A DNA stretch of 64,000 nt from Adineta steineri (GCA_905250115.1 CAJNOI010000064.1:431268-495267); one strand, 5' to 3'; counted from the stretch's first letter, positions 34,795 through 46,937 are shown. Translations and numbers: made by a program. The notes: a model not told the origin generated them from the sequence alone.

Positions 34795-36399
34795 TTACTG
34801 CATGTGACATTCAATGCTTATTTCATCATTCGCTGATTTGTCGACTTTCACACCAGGTGCATCTGCTGATCCATTAAGAAACTCAGTTGGAAACTCTTTA
34901 CGAATAAATTCTGTTGCTACAGGATGAAACATTTGATAAAATGCAACAAATATTTCATCTTTGTCTTCTATAGATAAATTCATGTAGTCCGGATGTTTCT
35001 TAACTACAATTTCATCGAAACCCGCACTATATAAATCCAGAGTTTTTTCAATTTCTATTGCTGCTGGACGTCGCTCTGGATGATGAAGTGTGCATCGAGC
35101 AATTAACTCATCAAAGATAGGACTTTGTTCTTGAAATGCAATTTTATGAGTAGATGATTGAAATGAATGTTGTTTTGAAGTAAATAATTCATTAAGCGTT
35201 AAACCAAATGTAAAAATATCGAGTTTTTGATCGTAACTACCTTGGTAAAACTCTGGCGGCATATACGATTGATATCCAATTTGTGTATGTTGATTAAGTG
35301 GATCGACCACTCGTGCAATTCCAAAATCACCAATTTTTGCTAAGTAATTTTCATTAACAAGAATATTGTCTGGTCGAATATCTCTGTGAATCATACGGTG
35401 ATCATGAATTTTACGTATTCCACTAGCAATATTTCTTGCCATGTCAACTTTACGTTGCAAAGATATTTTGTCACCTTCTTTTTTAATAACACTGGAAAGA
35501 CTTCCACGAGACATGTATTCCATTACAAGCATATATCTTTTGTTTGAACCCACTCGAGATGCTGTAAATCCATACATTTTGAGTATATAAGCACCTGAAA
35601 GTTCTGAGTAAGCAATCAATTCTTGCATAAAGCTCTTTTCAAGTCTTTCGGCAGCACTTGTTCGAGGAATAGTAATTACTTTACATGCAACAGGGCGATT
35701 CTTTGATAACCATCGAGCTTTGTATACAGAACCTGAAAAAAAAGAAAATACATAATAACAAAATTAAATATCATCTATGAAGTATATACCAAATGCACCA
35801 CTTCCAAGTTCATCACCAAGTTTAATATCTTCTACTGGAATTTGTTGAATTGCTCGACGCGCTGTAACAACAAGTGGATGAGAAGATTTATGTGTTTTTG
35901 TAGTAGTACCATTATCGACACATTTTTGACATAGATCATAGTTTGCACAACTGTCGCATTTAAATCTTAAGCCTTTAACAGACGGAGACATACATCCATC
36001 GCAAGTAATCGATTCGTGAATGTCATCAGCATATGTTTTTTTGAGTTTAGCATATGTCACGTCATCGTTTGTTACCGGTTGACCAAATAGTTCACCAGGC
36101 GATTTGTAATGAAGAAATGCATGTCCACTTTTATGTTCTTCAGGTTCTGTTCGACGTTCGAAACAAGGGCCACATAAATCTATGTCATCACAATTTAAAC
36201 ACTGGTAACGATCACTTCTAATTGGATGAGTATCACATGCTGCACAGCGTACCTTGTGTATTTCTTCAGTTCCACTAGTAGTCTTACCAGCACCATTTGC
36301 AAGTATTACTTGAAAGATTCTTCTAAGTGCTTGGTTACTAATGGTACTTTCACCATGTTTATCTTCTAAAAAATAATTAAAGATATCATGAATATACAT
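34795..36399 (-). CDS. Double ZZ zinc-finger protein kinase
   Basis: Exons 36399-35790 and 35732-34795 give 515 aa. After about 50 residues come two ZZ-type fingers, each with the C-x2-C...C-x2-C...C-x2-C...H...H pattern (VRCAACDTHP / CLNCDDIDLCGPCF, then ITCDGCMSP / CDSCANYDLCQKC). A kinase domain follows with glycine loop LGSGAFGSVY, Lys in VACKVI, HRDIRPDN (HRD with Arg where Lys is commoner), DFG (IGDFGIAR) and PPE in the activation segment. All catalytic residues are present, so it should be active, probably as a tyrosine-kinase-like Ser/Thr kinase. The intron lies inside the glycine loop. The C-terminal ~70 residues are acidic and unrecognised. ZZ fingers usually bind peptide N-termini, so the kinase may be recruited to such ligands (inference). 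Confidence 0.88.
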
Positions 36400-36518
36400 G
36401 TCATTGTATCTTCGTAAATAATGATTGCACTTTAATTTCTTTCTTTTATATGTGTTGCTAAAAATACTGTATGCTGATCGTTTTAATCAATACTATTTCA
36501 TATCTTTTTACAGATAAA

Positions 36519-37068
36519 TTATATCTTACTAGAGTCTTCTTTTACATAGGTAAGGATATCGGAAGCAGATGAAGAAGTCATATTTAATGACTTAGTCTTG
36601 GATGTTGATGGTCTTTTGGGTTCTAGATATAATCAATATAATAAGAAATTTCAATCATAAAACGTTTTTACTTGCTACTGTTGCATTTGATGACGAATCT
36701 AAGTTATATTGAAGTCTTTCACAATCTTGTTTCGTTCCTACAGATATTTTTATAGATATATCTTGAATCTTTAAAATAAAATGAGATGTACCTTTTAAAA
36801 TGACAACTCCTTTCCGTTTTTTTCCATTAAATTCGATGGTATACGTTTCATAGTTTAAAATAGAATCTGGTGAAGCTTGAACATGCTGTTGAGATAGAAT
36901 ATCGTACCCAGATGTATCTGACCAACGAATGAGACAAAACTCTTCTTTAGCATTATTATCATTCTTTTCTAAATTATATTAAATTATTTACTTATTATTA
37001 TAATCAAATATAAACAAGATCTTACGTGGCTGTTTAGCCGATTTTGAGTCGCGAGATCGATTAAACAT
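36519..37068 (-). CDS. Small hypothetical protein with SH3/BEN-N-terminal-like fold
   Basis: Exons 37068-37026, 36968-36672 and 36622-36519 (both introns phase 1) give 147 aa. The core (FCLIRWSDTSGYDILSQQHV, then YTIEFNGKKRKGVVILKG) resembles the short beta-barrel found ahead of BEN domains and in related proteins: a hydrophobic strand, W, a turn, then a GKKxxGxI strand. No BEN domain follows; the C-terminus is Ser/Thr/Lys-rich. It reads in the same direction as the kinase, 120 bp upstream of it. Function unknown. Confidence 0.55.
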
Positions 37069-38919
37069 ATTCTGTGCTTTTTTTTATCTAGAAAAATATA
37101 CTATTGGTTGATCAGTTAACAATATACAATGACTTAATTAGGAAAGAAAAGACCTGTCACAGAATTTTCTATCAAGTAATATTTAGAACTGGAGGTTCAT
37201 TCTTTTCATTTATGTTACGTACAGATCAGATCTGATTGTTTCGTTTTTGTAGAACTATGATCTCTAATAAAATTACATACTCTCATCGTTGACATATCCT
37301 AAAATTTCTACATTTCATTATAAGAATTCAGATGATCTAACTTAGGTGAATTATAAAATAATAAAAATTTTGATCAGTATTTCGTTCCACAACAGTGAGA
37401 CTACTATGCATATGTGTGCTTTAAATTTAATCCATAACAATCTGAGTTTGAATAAAACTTGATATTCTTACGATTTTCACAAGTAGTAGGGAACTATTCC
37501 ATTTTAAACATTAAGTATTGGTACATGGATAGAACACAACATACTACTTTGATGCTTCCTCGTCCTCCGCAAATGAATCGAATCAAATAAACTAAATTCA
37601 AGTACGACTGCTCTCACTACATAGAATCTAGTTAATTGAAATCTTCATTCTCAAAACTTTGATCAGCTTCTAAAAAGGCTGTATTCTAAGTCAGGAATGT
37701 TCTAATAACGTGTCAGTACAAATCTTACCATACAGTGACTACATACATTTCTTAAAATGACTTTGCTGGTTGGTGAATTTTATGAAGAAATAGTCAGATT
37801 AGCGTTTAAAACAAACAAAACTTGATTGAATGCAACACTCATACATATATATATATCTTACCTCGAATACAAATTATAATTGTTTTACTAATTTCATTTT
37901 CTGTGCTCTTATTCGCCAACTGCGTAATTTCTGTTGGTTCTGCTTGTCTTTTGTATGCATTTTACTACTACTACTGCATACGATGCAAGACATTTTAAAG
38001 AGTTGTTCTTTCGGGGAATTTAATAGTATGTGTAAATATACATTCCTTTTTTCCAACATAACATGCAAGAAGCAAACAGCGATGAAAAGAAATATTCTTT
38101 CATGTTTTTGTCATTCACTTCAGACATTGATGTTTTTTTTACAGCATGCACGTGGCAGAAAAAAGCTTGTTATAGTTGTACAAAACAAAATAACAAAAGC
38201 GTATTTAGATGAGTAGTTTTCATGTTAATATGCATCTAGAATCGCGTTACAAATACGAATTTTTCTGACTAACTATGACTAGTATTTACTGATTTGCTCT
38301 TGAAATATCTTAAGAATTATTATACCATAATTGGAATAGTTATATTCTCACCGTTCTTGTCTGGCATTCAATCATCGAAATGAATTAACAAAAGAATATT
38401 TTTAACTGTGAAATTACTTTCAAATTCGAATTTCATGCATAAATTGATTCTAATAAGTATATATTTTTTTTTCATTAAATAGGTAAATAATCAATGTAAT
38501 TTAATTTAGATATTTTAAATAAAGAATATTTTAAAGATGAACAAATAGAGTCTTTACGTCGATTTTATCAATAATAAATGCATAAGACCATGTTCTATTC
38601 AAAATGAAAATACCGATGATAAATTAAGGAGCATTATTCTTCAATGTTCTATATATATCTTACGAATTCGTGCATCAAATTTTCATCATTTATTGACCTC
38701 TAGTCATAACGAAGAAGTCATGATAATTTAAGAAGAATATCATTGAATTAATGTTGATGAACCAGTCCGTCTATATTTTCTCCCTCAACTAAAGTATCAA
38801 TTTAACATCTCTTGAATACGAAAATCTAAATAAAGAAATAATTTCTTTACATCTACCACAAAATATATTTATACAAATTAACAGACAGTTCAAAAAAATA
38901 TCATTAAGTATATGTTTAT
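37069..38919. other. Intergenic, possible relic
   Basis: No intact gene. The 128-codon ORF at 37830-38216 is opposed by another ORF and shows random composition. From 38588 to about 38789 there is a broken coding-like stretch, listed separately. Confidence 0.5.
38588..38789 (+). pseudogene. Broken coding-like fragment
   Basis: One frame reads KLRSIILQCSIYILRIRAS, then an HHLLTSSHNEEV stretch, two stops (about 38729 and 38741), and then DEPVRLYFLPQLK. The balanced composition and the clear continuation across the stops suggest a decayed gene. I do not recognise the family. Confidence 0.3.
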
Positions 38920-41900
38920 CTAAACAACTGTCTCTTCTTTTGTTTCAACTTTGTCTGCAATTCCTGGTGCTTTTATAAGTATAAGTTGTCCAGTAGGACG
39001 ATTACGTTTCTTCTTGTGTTTCTTTCGTCGAATTTGTTCTCGCTCTTCACGTGTTAGATCAATTCCAAAAAAATATTTTAATACATCCATAACTATAATA
39101 AATATCATAACACTAACCATAGCAATAATTGCAATATATGCAAATGATTTCGAAATTATTTTATAAATTATAATTTTAGTGGCAGTTATTTCACAGTGTC
39201 GACCGGAATAAAAATTACCAAGACATTCACATGTATAATTGAGTAATAATGGTCGACAAATACCATTATTTTCACAAGTAACATTCAAACAGTGACTTAT
39301 TTTGTGTTCACAATGTTTACCTTCCCAACCAGATTTACATGAACAATTAAATGTTGCATTAAGTGTCAGACAAGTACCTGTGCAAAAGAACAAAATAGTG
39401 ATTTAGATTATCTTTATAAAACAAAAACAAATACCATCGTTAAAACAAGTATCTGATTTACAAACTCGAAAGTCTAATTGACATTCGGTACCATTAAAAC
39501 CTTCTAGACATAAGCAAAAGTATCTATCAACATTTGTATCATTGTTATAACAAGTTCCATTATTTAGACATGGCTGAAGTTGATTACATGGTGCGTTTGA
39601 CACATTACAATGGCTACCGATTTCTGTTGAATCTTCACATGCGTGTGGATAAAAAATGTTCGGCAACTGTTCATCTAAATGATAAAGAACAATAAAATAA
39701 AATATCTGTATGAAAAAAACGCATACTTTTGTCAATTGATATTATTGTCACTTCTTCGACAAATGTTGCAGTTGAATCTAAAGAGTTATCGCAGTCGACA
39801 TGCATAAATTAACTAATTTTTCTATAATCCTATTTTTTTATGTATTGCTTTAATAATAAACTACTATCAGTTAATTATATTGTTACAAGTAGAACACAAA
39901 TCAAACACTCGCAACAGGCAGAAATATAATACTGTTTATTTTGACAGAATAAAAATGTTTTGTCTTATAAATTATCATATTAGATAAGTACATATTTTCT
40001 TTTAGTCCATAAGGTTCTAACTCATTCACCATTTAGTCAGTCACTATGACAATAATATAGAATACATACATGATTGTAGAGAAGTAGTTGTGCCTATTTC
40101 TTCTGTTGAACCATACGTATTTGTTAGTGCATTTGAAACTGTTGTTGTTGGATCTGTTATGGTGGTCGTTGTTAGATCTGAATTATAAACAAAGGCGATT
40201 CTTTCAAAACAAAATTGTTCTTTGGTACTTACTTTCTGTTTGAGTGGAATTTGAAGAAGTAGTTGTGACTATTTCTTCTATTGAAAGATACGTATTGATC
40301 GGTGCATTTGAAACTGTTGTTGTTTGTTCTTGTATGGTGGTCGTTGTTTGATCTGGACCTTAAACAAAGGTGATTCTTTCAAAAGAAGTTATTCATTACT
40401 ACTTACTTTCTGCTTGAGTGAAACATGAAGAAGTTGTTATCGATTCGAAAGTTGATGAAACATTCGTTGTCGATTCTATTTCATAGAAAAACAAACATTT
40501 TACTTATCATATACATATTCTCTGTAGAAAGTCTATAGGCAGTATTTTTCAAAGAAACTTCATTAGTATCATCATGAATGCGAGACAGTTTATTCGAATA
40601 TTATCAGTTTTTGATATTTGTGAGGGCAATACAATATTAAAATGCTTTTATCATATCGAACATTAGAGTTTGTTTGAAACAGCCATAAACTTTAGTTTTT
40701 TTTTCATAATTAAACTTACCACAAGAGTTTGTTGCAAGAGTAAATTTCTGAATTCGATGGCTATCTGTATCAGCAACATAAATATTACCAGAGCTATCAA
40801 AACGAATTGAGTACGGGCGATTTAACTCGACTGGCGATTCTTTGTTCGGTCCTTTGTACCCTAGTATATGTTGAAAATCGCTTGGTCCTACCCGAACAAT
40901 ACGATTGTGGTCATGTTCAACAATAAAAAGATTATCATTAGCATCAAGCACCACATCTATCGGGCGACGTAACTCAAGGTTTCGTGGAAATCCACATCCT
41001 GCAACTGTTGTTCCATTCTTCTGTCCTGATCGAAAACGTTGAATTCTGCCGTTTCCAGTATCGGCTACATATATAGTAAAATTAATGTCGACAAAAATTC
41101 CATGTGGATCTCTAAGTTCATGTGACGATGATCCGGCACGATCGCTTCCTGCAACAATAGTGAAATTTGTATAATTATCATTAAGTGAAGTTGAGATCAC
41201 TTTGCTTTGATCATGAACAGAACAATAGATAGTATTGTTAATATCAATAAAAAGACCGTGGCAATGTCCCTCGAAATCTGCGACAGGTGTACTGTGATTT
41301 GTAGAGTTTATCCATTTGTAAATCTGACCTTTTTCACCTTCTTTTTCAAAGTAAATATCACCATTGATGGTAACAAATAGACTTGAGTACTTAGACACCG
41401 TAGTGTCTGCAATAACTTCTGATTCATTATTTCCTTCAAGCCATTTCAAAATCGTTTTTCTTTTGCCAGCAGCAACATATATGTTATTGTTGTAATTTAT
41501 GAAAAATCTATGAGGCTGTTCTCCAATAATATCCACGCCAGCGATAGTGGTTCCATTTAGATCCCATGTTGCATTGGGACATAGTTCTGGCCGATTATAC
41601 GAGACTAAAATGGAAAAAATATTAAAATGCAAAATAAATATTAATTCAGTAGTTTTGACAATGTCGAATTAGTTAAAAAAATCAGCATATATCAAAAATA
41701 AATTACAAGCTCTTTATGCATTATTTATTATCTAATAATAGACGCAAGAGATATTTTTCGCTGATATTAGAAAGATAAGCGTGTCTTCTCAACAGAATAT
41801 GTCTAATTATCACAATGAAAATATTTCTTCAAGACTTTTCTACATAATTTTAGGTTTAGATACAACATTCAATTTGTACATCTTATTAATACTATATACT

Positions 41901-41993
41901 TTCAAACAAAAATAACTATGAATATTTACCATTTACAGCATTAGCAACTGATACAATAATTAGCCATGTTATAAGATAACTACTTGATGACAT
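38920..41993 (-). CDS. NHL-repeat, mucin-stalk, EGF-domain single-pass membrane receptor
   Basis: Eight exons join in frame: 41993-41930, 41604-40720, 40475-40407, 40358-40233, 40177-40070, 39777-39727, 39674-39435 and 39377-38920, giving 666 aa. The order is a signal peptide (MSSSSYLITWLIIVSVANA), six NHL repeats in one exon (for example PHGIFVDINFTIYVADTGNG and PYSIRFDSSGNIYVADTDSH), a Thr/Ser-rich stalk on four small exons, three to four EGF-like modules (CLNNGTCYN...CLCLEGFNGTEC; CNCSCKSGWEGKHC type; CENNGICRP...CECLGNFYSGRHC), a TM helix (YIAIIAMVSVMIFIIVMDVL) and a basic cytoplasmic tail (RKKHKKKRNR). Every intron is phase 1, so all internal exons are symmetrical. Exons 40358-40233 and 40177-40070 are near duplicates. 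It is probably a surface adhesion or recognition receptor. Confidence 0.85.
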
Positions 41994-42817
41994 CTTGTAT
42001 TTAAGATTTAATGAAGGATATAAGATTGTTGATGTTAAACAGTGCACAAACTTCTTCAAAAAAACAGAAATAATATATATATCAAATGTTTTTTCTTTTT
42101 ATATTTACCTTTCTTTCAATTTTTCGCTGCCTACATGTTTACTAACAGATCGATTTCCGTCAATATGACTTTCAAGATTGAACGAACAATTTAATCAAAC
42201 ATAAATAGAGTTTTTACAAAGTATATTTGAGAGAGTATCATCAAAATAATTTATTTAAAAGTAATTAGAATAGTCATTTATCAGAAAAAGAAACTTAACA
42301 AATCATTATGATGCATATATTAATTGATTTTACTTGATTACAATCTTTGAAAGTATAATATTGATAATTGAATATATTTTTAGCAAACAGTCGATGTTAA
42401 TCACAATTGTCAATATTTTTGTTACAAATTAATTTTTCATAAAAATCATTTTCTTATTGATTTACAAATATCTAATTCTCTTTTCCGAAAAAGTAAAGAA
42501 TTATTTGATACAAAAAATAATTGATGTACGTTTTTTCTTAAATATTCAATAGAAGTACAGCTTTTCTTTATTGTTTTCACGAGTGATATTGATAGAAAAC
42601 CAATATTTTTTCAAAATAAATATACAAAAAAGAGTTACTTTAGATTACCGTTGAATATGATAAGTCATGATTCCTATTCTTTGCTGATGGAGAAAATCTA
42701 AAGAAGATCATAGACGTTCATCAATGGCGAAGTTTCGATAATTCAAAAATCATATGAATCAAGTTCTGCAACTTAGTTGTAATACTAGCAGAAATAATAA
42801 CTGAGGGTGTGAATGTG
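41994..42817. other. Intergenic spacer ending at a gap
   Basis: No gene is seen. The last 16 bases before the gap (GAGGGTGTGAATGTG) look like the left arm of a telomere-like hairpin whose right arm would fall in the gap. Confidence 0.5.
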
Positions 42818-42917
42818 NNNNNNNNNNNNNNNNNNNNNNNNNNNNNNNNNNNNNNNNNNNNNNNNNNNNNNNNNNNNNNNNNNNNNNNNNNNNNNNNNNN
42901 NNNNNNNNNNNNNNNNN
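42818..42917. other. Assembly gap, 100 N
   Basis: Exactly 100 N directly after a GT-rich arm. Two ORFs that read through the N block carry no information. Confidence 0.95.
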
Positions 42918-43020
42918 CAATATAAATTCAATTCTTTTCAAGAGAAAAATTTTATTAAACTTTTTACAGACAATAACTATTTTTATTATATTTCATGTCT
43001 TTTGTTTTATTCAATGAAAT

Positions 43021-43986
43021 CTATAATGTACAATTCGTTTGATAGTTAAAAAACATTCTTTTCGAAATGTACTTGATACTAATGTATATAAGAAGAAAGT
43101 TATCTAAAAATGAAAATAAAGCAATATTTGAAATTAATATTCTTACTGCCATATATAAATAGTTAATATTTAATCCAATAGTACTAAGAAATGAATTAAA
43201 AGCAACTTGTTCAGCAGTTTTTATTGTTGATTGTGTTATAAAAGCATATGTAGCATTATAACCATAGAATGCATTACAAAGTATATAAAGACATACTTGA
43301 ATAAATGATAGTTTAATAAATTGTATATCTTTTCGATGAAATTGTTGACCTGCATTTATTGATAATCTAACAGTATTAGTTTGTGTTCTTGCAATAACTT
43401 GTCGACGATGTCCTTGTCGAAGATTACGAAGTAGTAACAAACTAAATAAAATCATTATAAAAAAAGGTCCAATTGTTATAACTAAATTATAGATTGTATA
43501 AAATAATGGATAGAATGTATTTGGTACTCCAATACCACCTTTACTTCCGTCAATTTGATACCATATTGGAAAATTTATACTGAATAATATACAAAAACTT
43601 AAACCAAATATAATTAACCATCGATCAATGGATATAAAACATAGGAAATAACGTGCCATAAGTAAACTAATTGTTAAAAAATAAATTCGAATTCGACAAT
43701 ATATAATTGATGTTCGAGTTAAATCATAACCTGACCAAGCTGTTATTATACTTGTTAAACATCTAAAATAGAGAAATATTAAATGACCAAGTGATACAAA
43801 TTCAAAATACCATGAATATGCATTTAATCGTAATGTTTTTTCAAGAAATACTAATATATTAGCTAGATTACTGAAATTTCCAATAATAAATATTATTGTA
43901 AATGTATACTGAGTAATTAAATTTTGAATAACAGTTAAAGAACTTGTTATTGTTGTTTGTGTAGTAATAGTAGTACTATTCATCAT
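43021..43986 (-). CDS. Rhodopsin-like GPCR (orphan)
   Basis: 321 aa, one exon, seven hydrophobic helices. The N-terminal ~20 residues are Thr/Ser-rich with N-linked sites (MMNSTTITTQTTITSS). TM1 carries IGNFSNLANILVF. The TM3 end reads FISIDRWLIIFG, that is DRW in place of DRY. The intracellular loop before TM6 has RQGHRRQVIARTQTNTVRLS. TM7 shows LFSFLDNFLLIYIS. The neighbour at 33461 is a related but distinct receptor. Ligand unknown. Confidence 0.8.
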   Translation of the reverse strand: MMNSTTITTQTTITSSLTVIQNLITQYTFTIIFIIGNFSNLANILVFLEKTLRLNAYSWYFEFVSLGHLIFLYFRCLTSIITAWSGYDLTRTSIIYCRIRIYFLTISLLMARYFLCFISIDRWLIIFGLSFCILFSINFPIWYQIDGSKGGIGVPNTFYPLFYTIYNLVITIGPFFIMILFSLLLLRNLRQGHRRQVIARTQTNTVRLSINAGQQFHRKDIQFIKLSFIQVCLYILCNAFYGYNATYAFITQSTIKTAEQVAFNSFLSTIGLNINYLYMAVRILISNIALFSFLDNFLLIYISIKYISKRMFFNYQTNCTL

Positions 43987-45107
43987 GCTTTATTTTTGTC
44001 ATCAAATGAGTGTATGTGAAGTTCTTTAGAAAGTACAATGTTTTCACATCAGCAAATTGCTATAAACATTAATTTTCTTATTATCATCTTTCAGTCTCTA
44101 AACGTCAGAAGCTTGTAAATGTCTGATTAAAGTACGAATTAAAAATATATCCTATAACCCTGTAGACACATCTCATTTGTTAATGAAAAAATATTCTAAA
44201 AAGACTTCGATATTAATGAACATATTGTATTCTTGAAAAATACCAGGAAATCACACTCTAATTAAATAAATACAATATTATTTGATATAGTTTATACTGA
44301 GAAGAATAATTTTAGAACAAACATCTGACAGGTAAGTCACGTGTTCAGTACTTGAGAAGTAAAATAGATTAATTTTATTTTGCCTGCAAATTGAGACGTT
44401 TGTCTTTAGTAATACTGGATAAAAGTAGGTAAATCATGAGATTTGACTCAATATTTAATAATTAGACTAATAGAAAATATATTACGTAGTCCTGCTAATT
44501 GTTCACCTTCTTAATTTTCAAGATCCCAATTCGAAAATAGTCTGCCTCACCACACTCTGCTGTTATTTTCGTATTGCAATATCATAATATATTAGTCTTG
44601 ATGTTTTATTGAAAACTATCGCATAAGATTGAAAATTTCATTATCGGATTTAATAGATATACTAATTAATATTTTAACTTTTTTTTTAACTTTAACTATT
44701 CAAAAACGAAGAAAATGAAACTATATAGATTTTATTAGGTACAAACGTAAAATATATGATGAACTTCAAAATAGAATTAAAAATCTTAAAAAATGACATA
44801 GTCTGCTATATAGAAAAAAGATTATTAATTTTCATTTGATAAATTACTATGTTGCCATTTGTTGAAAAATACTGTTTACATATAACTCATCTTTTGTTAT
44901 TAACAAATAAAAAAATGATATTAATCGTCTTTGATAATATTGAATAAGTTGAAGAAAATAGAAGAAAGATTGAAAAGTTTAATAATGTATCAAATAAAAC
45001 ATTAACAGATTATGAGAAACATTACAAAACTCAATAAATATCTTGATCGTATATTACATGAACTGTTGATTTGATTACAATAATTACTCTTTTCAAGAGA
45101 ATAACAT
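43987..45107. other. Intergenic, no gene seen
   Basis: AT-rich 5' flank of the GPCR gene. No supported ORF or repeat. Confidence 0.5.
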
Positions 45108-45398
45108 TTATTCATTCAAAGAAGGAAGTGTAATATTAATAGAATGATGACAAGAACAAAAACGAAAACATTCGTCAGAAATCGAACAATATCCGCCACC
45201 ATCGTAACCTGATTGAATACATGATGTATGACATTCTTGATTTTCTATTGCTGTTGGTTGAGTTAGTATACGTTGGAGAACAGATTGTGTATCTGATGTA
45301 CAATGTTTTCCTTTGCTTTCATTATGAAGACATGCATCATCTTTTCCATTGATGATTGTTAAAAAACTAAATCCAATAAACCAAATAATCAGATGCAT
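45108..45398 (-). CDS. Secreted Cys-rich defensin-like peptide precursor
   Basis: 96 aa in one exon. The signal peptide is MHLIIWFIGFSFLTIING. Eight cysteines lie at residues 23, 33, 56, 60, 71, 77, 81 and 83. The C-terminal part contains C56-x3-C60, then GGYC (Gly69-x-Cys71) and C81-x-C83, the helix, gamma-core and strand cysteines expected of a CS-alpha-beta peptide, with extra cysteines at 77 and in the N-terminal half. This is the same arrangement as in the peptide gene at 26712-27036, though the sequences are otherwise dissimilar. About 1 kb away, in divergent orientation, is the secreted M23 peptidase. Antimicrobial function is inferred from pattern and context only. Confidence 0.55.
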   Translation of the reverse strand: MHLIIWFIGFSFLTIINGKDDACLHNESKGKHCTSDTQSVLQRILTQPTAIENQECHTSCIQSGYDGGGYCSISDECFRFCSCHHSINITLPSLNE

Positions 45399-46407
45399 TG
45401 TATTACAATGAAGAAATATATTTGTAATAAGACGATTTTTTTGGTCTGATTTCTTCGGTTATGTTACATAACTTGCAGTTATATATGCATGGAAATGAGA
45501 GAAAGAAAAAATTGTCTGAACAGATAATGATACGTCTTATGTTCAGTCTGAATGAGAAAAGAAAGAGAGTAGAAAATCAAGATTGATTACGTTGACCGAC
45601 ATAAATGGATCATAACCTTATTGGTAGAAATGATATGTTTTTCTCTTTTCTTCGTTAGATGTTGCGTAAATAATGCTGAAAAGAATATGTGAATAACTTT
45701 GTCTAAGTCCTTTAACTAAATATAATCCATATTATTTTTAAAATATACGATTTTCATTATAAAATGGATGAAAACTTAATTTAGATACGTGAGAAATGTA
45801 AAAAAAAACAATCTGTTATTGTTTCCCACATATTCTACTTATTTTTGACAACACGATATCAAAAAAGAGTAAAGTCTACAGAAAAATCGAACATATTTAA
45901 CTTATTTAAGAATAAAAATATTAAAAAATCCGATTATGAGATCAAAGTATCACGTTTATATTTACAAAAGCTTAGTTTAAATTCAATATACAATTCTTAT
46001 AACGGAATAATAAACAAAAGTAGAACGATACACAGATAGTTGACTGTTATTTTTTAGTCTCGTATTAATATTACAAATATGTTGATATTTGTAAAAATAA
46101 TTTATGTTTAAATGTCATCTAAGAATCTGAATTATTAATACTTTCATTATTATTGTTGTTGACTACTTCATATCAGACATCTATCAGTTTTTACAGGAAT
46201 AGATGTAGGTTATCTTGTTTTCATTTTTACTTAATCATCATTTTAAAAATAGCTAATGGCATCTGTTATATTTCTCATAAATCATTCATAATAACAGGTG
46301 TCAGTTTTTCTGCCTATAAACAATTCATTTTATATATAAAGTCAGATAATTGTTCTCCTTAAAACAAAAACTTTCATAACTTTTGATCAACCATATTTAT
46401 TAATATC
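45399..46407. other. Divergent intergenic region between peptide and M23 genes
   Basis: It should contain the promoters of both the defensin-like and the M23 genes. It is too AT-rich to pick out specific sites by eye. ORFs at 45845 and 46153 are not called. Confidence 0.45.
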
Positions 46408-46937
46408 ATGTATTGCGTACTGTTAATTGTCGCTGCAATTATTGGCATGAGTGAGTTTTTTATTAAAAATCATAATTTATATATCATTTTTATTATATTT
46501 AAGCTTATGGTCAAGAACATTTTCCACCAGTTGCATATGGTGAAGCATGTGTTACACAAGGATTTCATGCAGGTCATCAAGCAGTCGATATTGGATCATT
46601 TGGTGCTAAACGTGTTAACTTATTTACTATTTGGGATGGAACAGTTATCGGTGTTTGTAATGGTGCTGGTGATTTTGATCAAAGTCGATGTGGAACTTGT
46701 GGTAATTACGTTGAGATTCAACACAATACTGTTAAAGTTCTTTATTGTCATATGACTGCAAATTCAATTACTGTATCTGTTGGTCAACGAGTTGCACGTG
46801 CACAAAAAATTGGTACTATGGGTACATCTGGTCAATCAACTGGTGTTCATTTACATGCGCAAGTAAGAGAAATCAATGGTGGTCAATTACGCGATATTCG
46901 TACTCGTCTTGGACTTAATGGATGGCGAAATTGTTAA
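46408..46937 (+). CDS. Secreted M23-family (LytM-type) metallopeptidase
   Basis: Exons 46408-46450 and 46504-46937 join in phase 1 to give 158 aa. Exon 1 encodes only the signal peptide (MYCVLLIVAAIIGM), and exon 2 the whole catalytic domain. The zinc motifs of M23 are present: H39-x3-D43 in GHQAVDIG, H97 (YCHM) and H130-x-H132 (HLHAQV). The family's strand IWDGTVIGV and glycine-rich GTMGTSGQSTG are also clear. M23 enzymes cut peptide bridges of bacterial peptidoglycan. Two Cys pairs (R-CGTC-G) may form disulfides. A bacterial-type domain preceded by a separate signal-peptide exon suggests acquisition followed by addition of a secretory exon (inference). Likely an antibacterial or feeding enzyme. 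Confidence 0.85.

Noticed and set aside
37830-38216. 128-codon ORF
   Set aside because: Random composition, opposed by another ORF on the other strand, no motif or splice partner.
42759-43049. ORFs reading through the N block
   Set aside because: The open frame is created by the N run and carries no real codons.
46408-46755. 115-codon ORF starting at the M23 signal peptide
   Set aside because: It reads through the intron into the wrong frame; the spliced form restores the full M23 domain.
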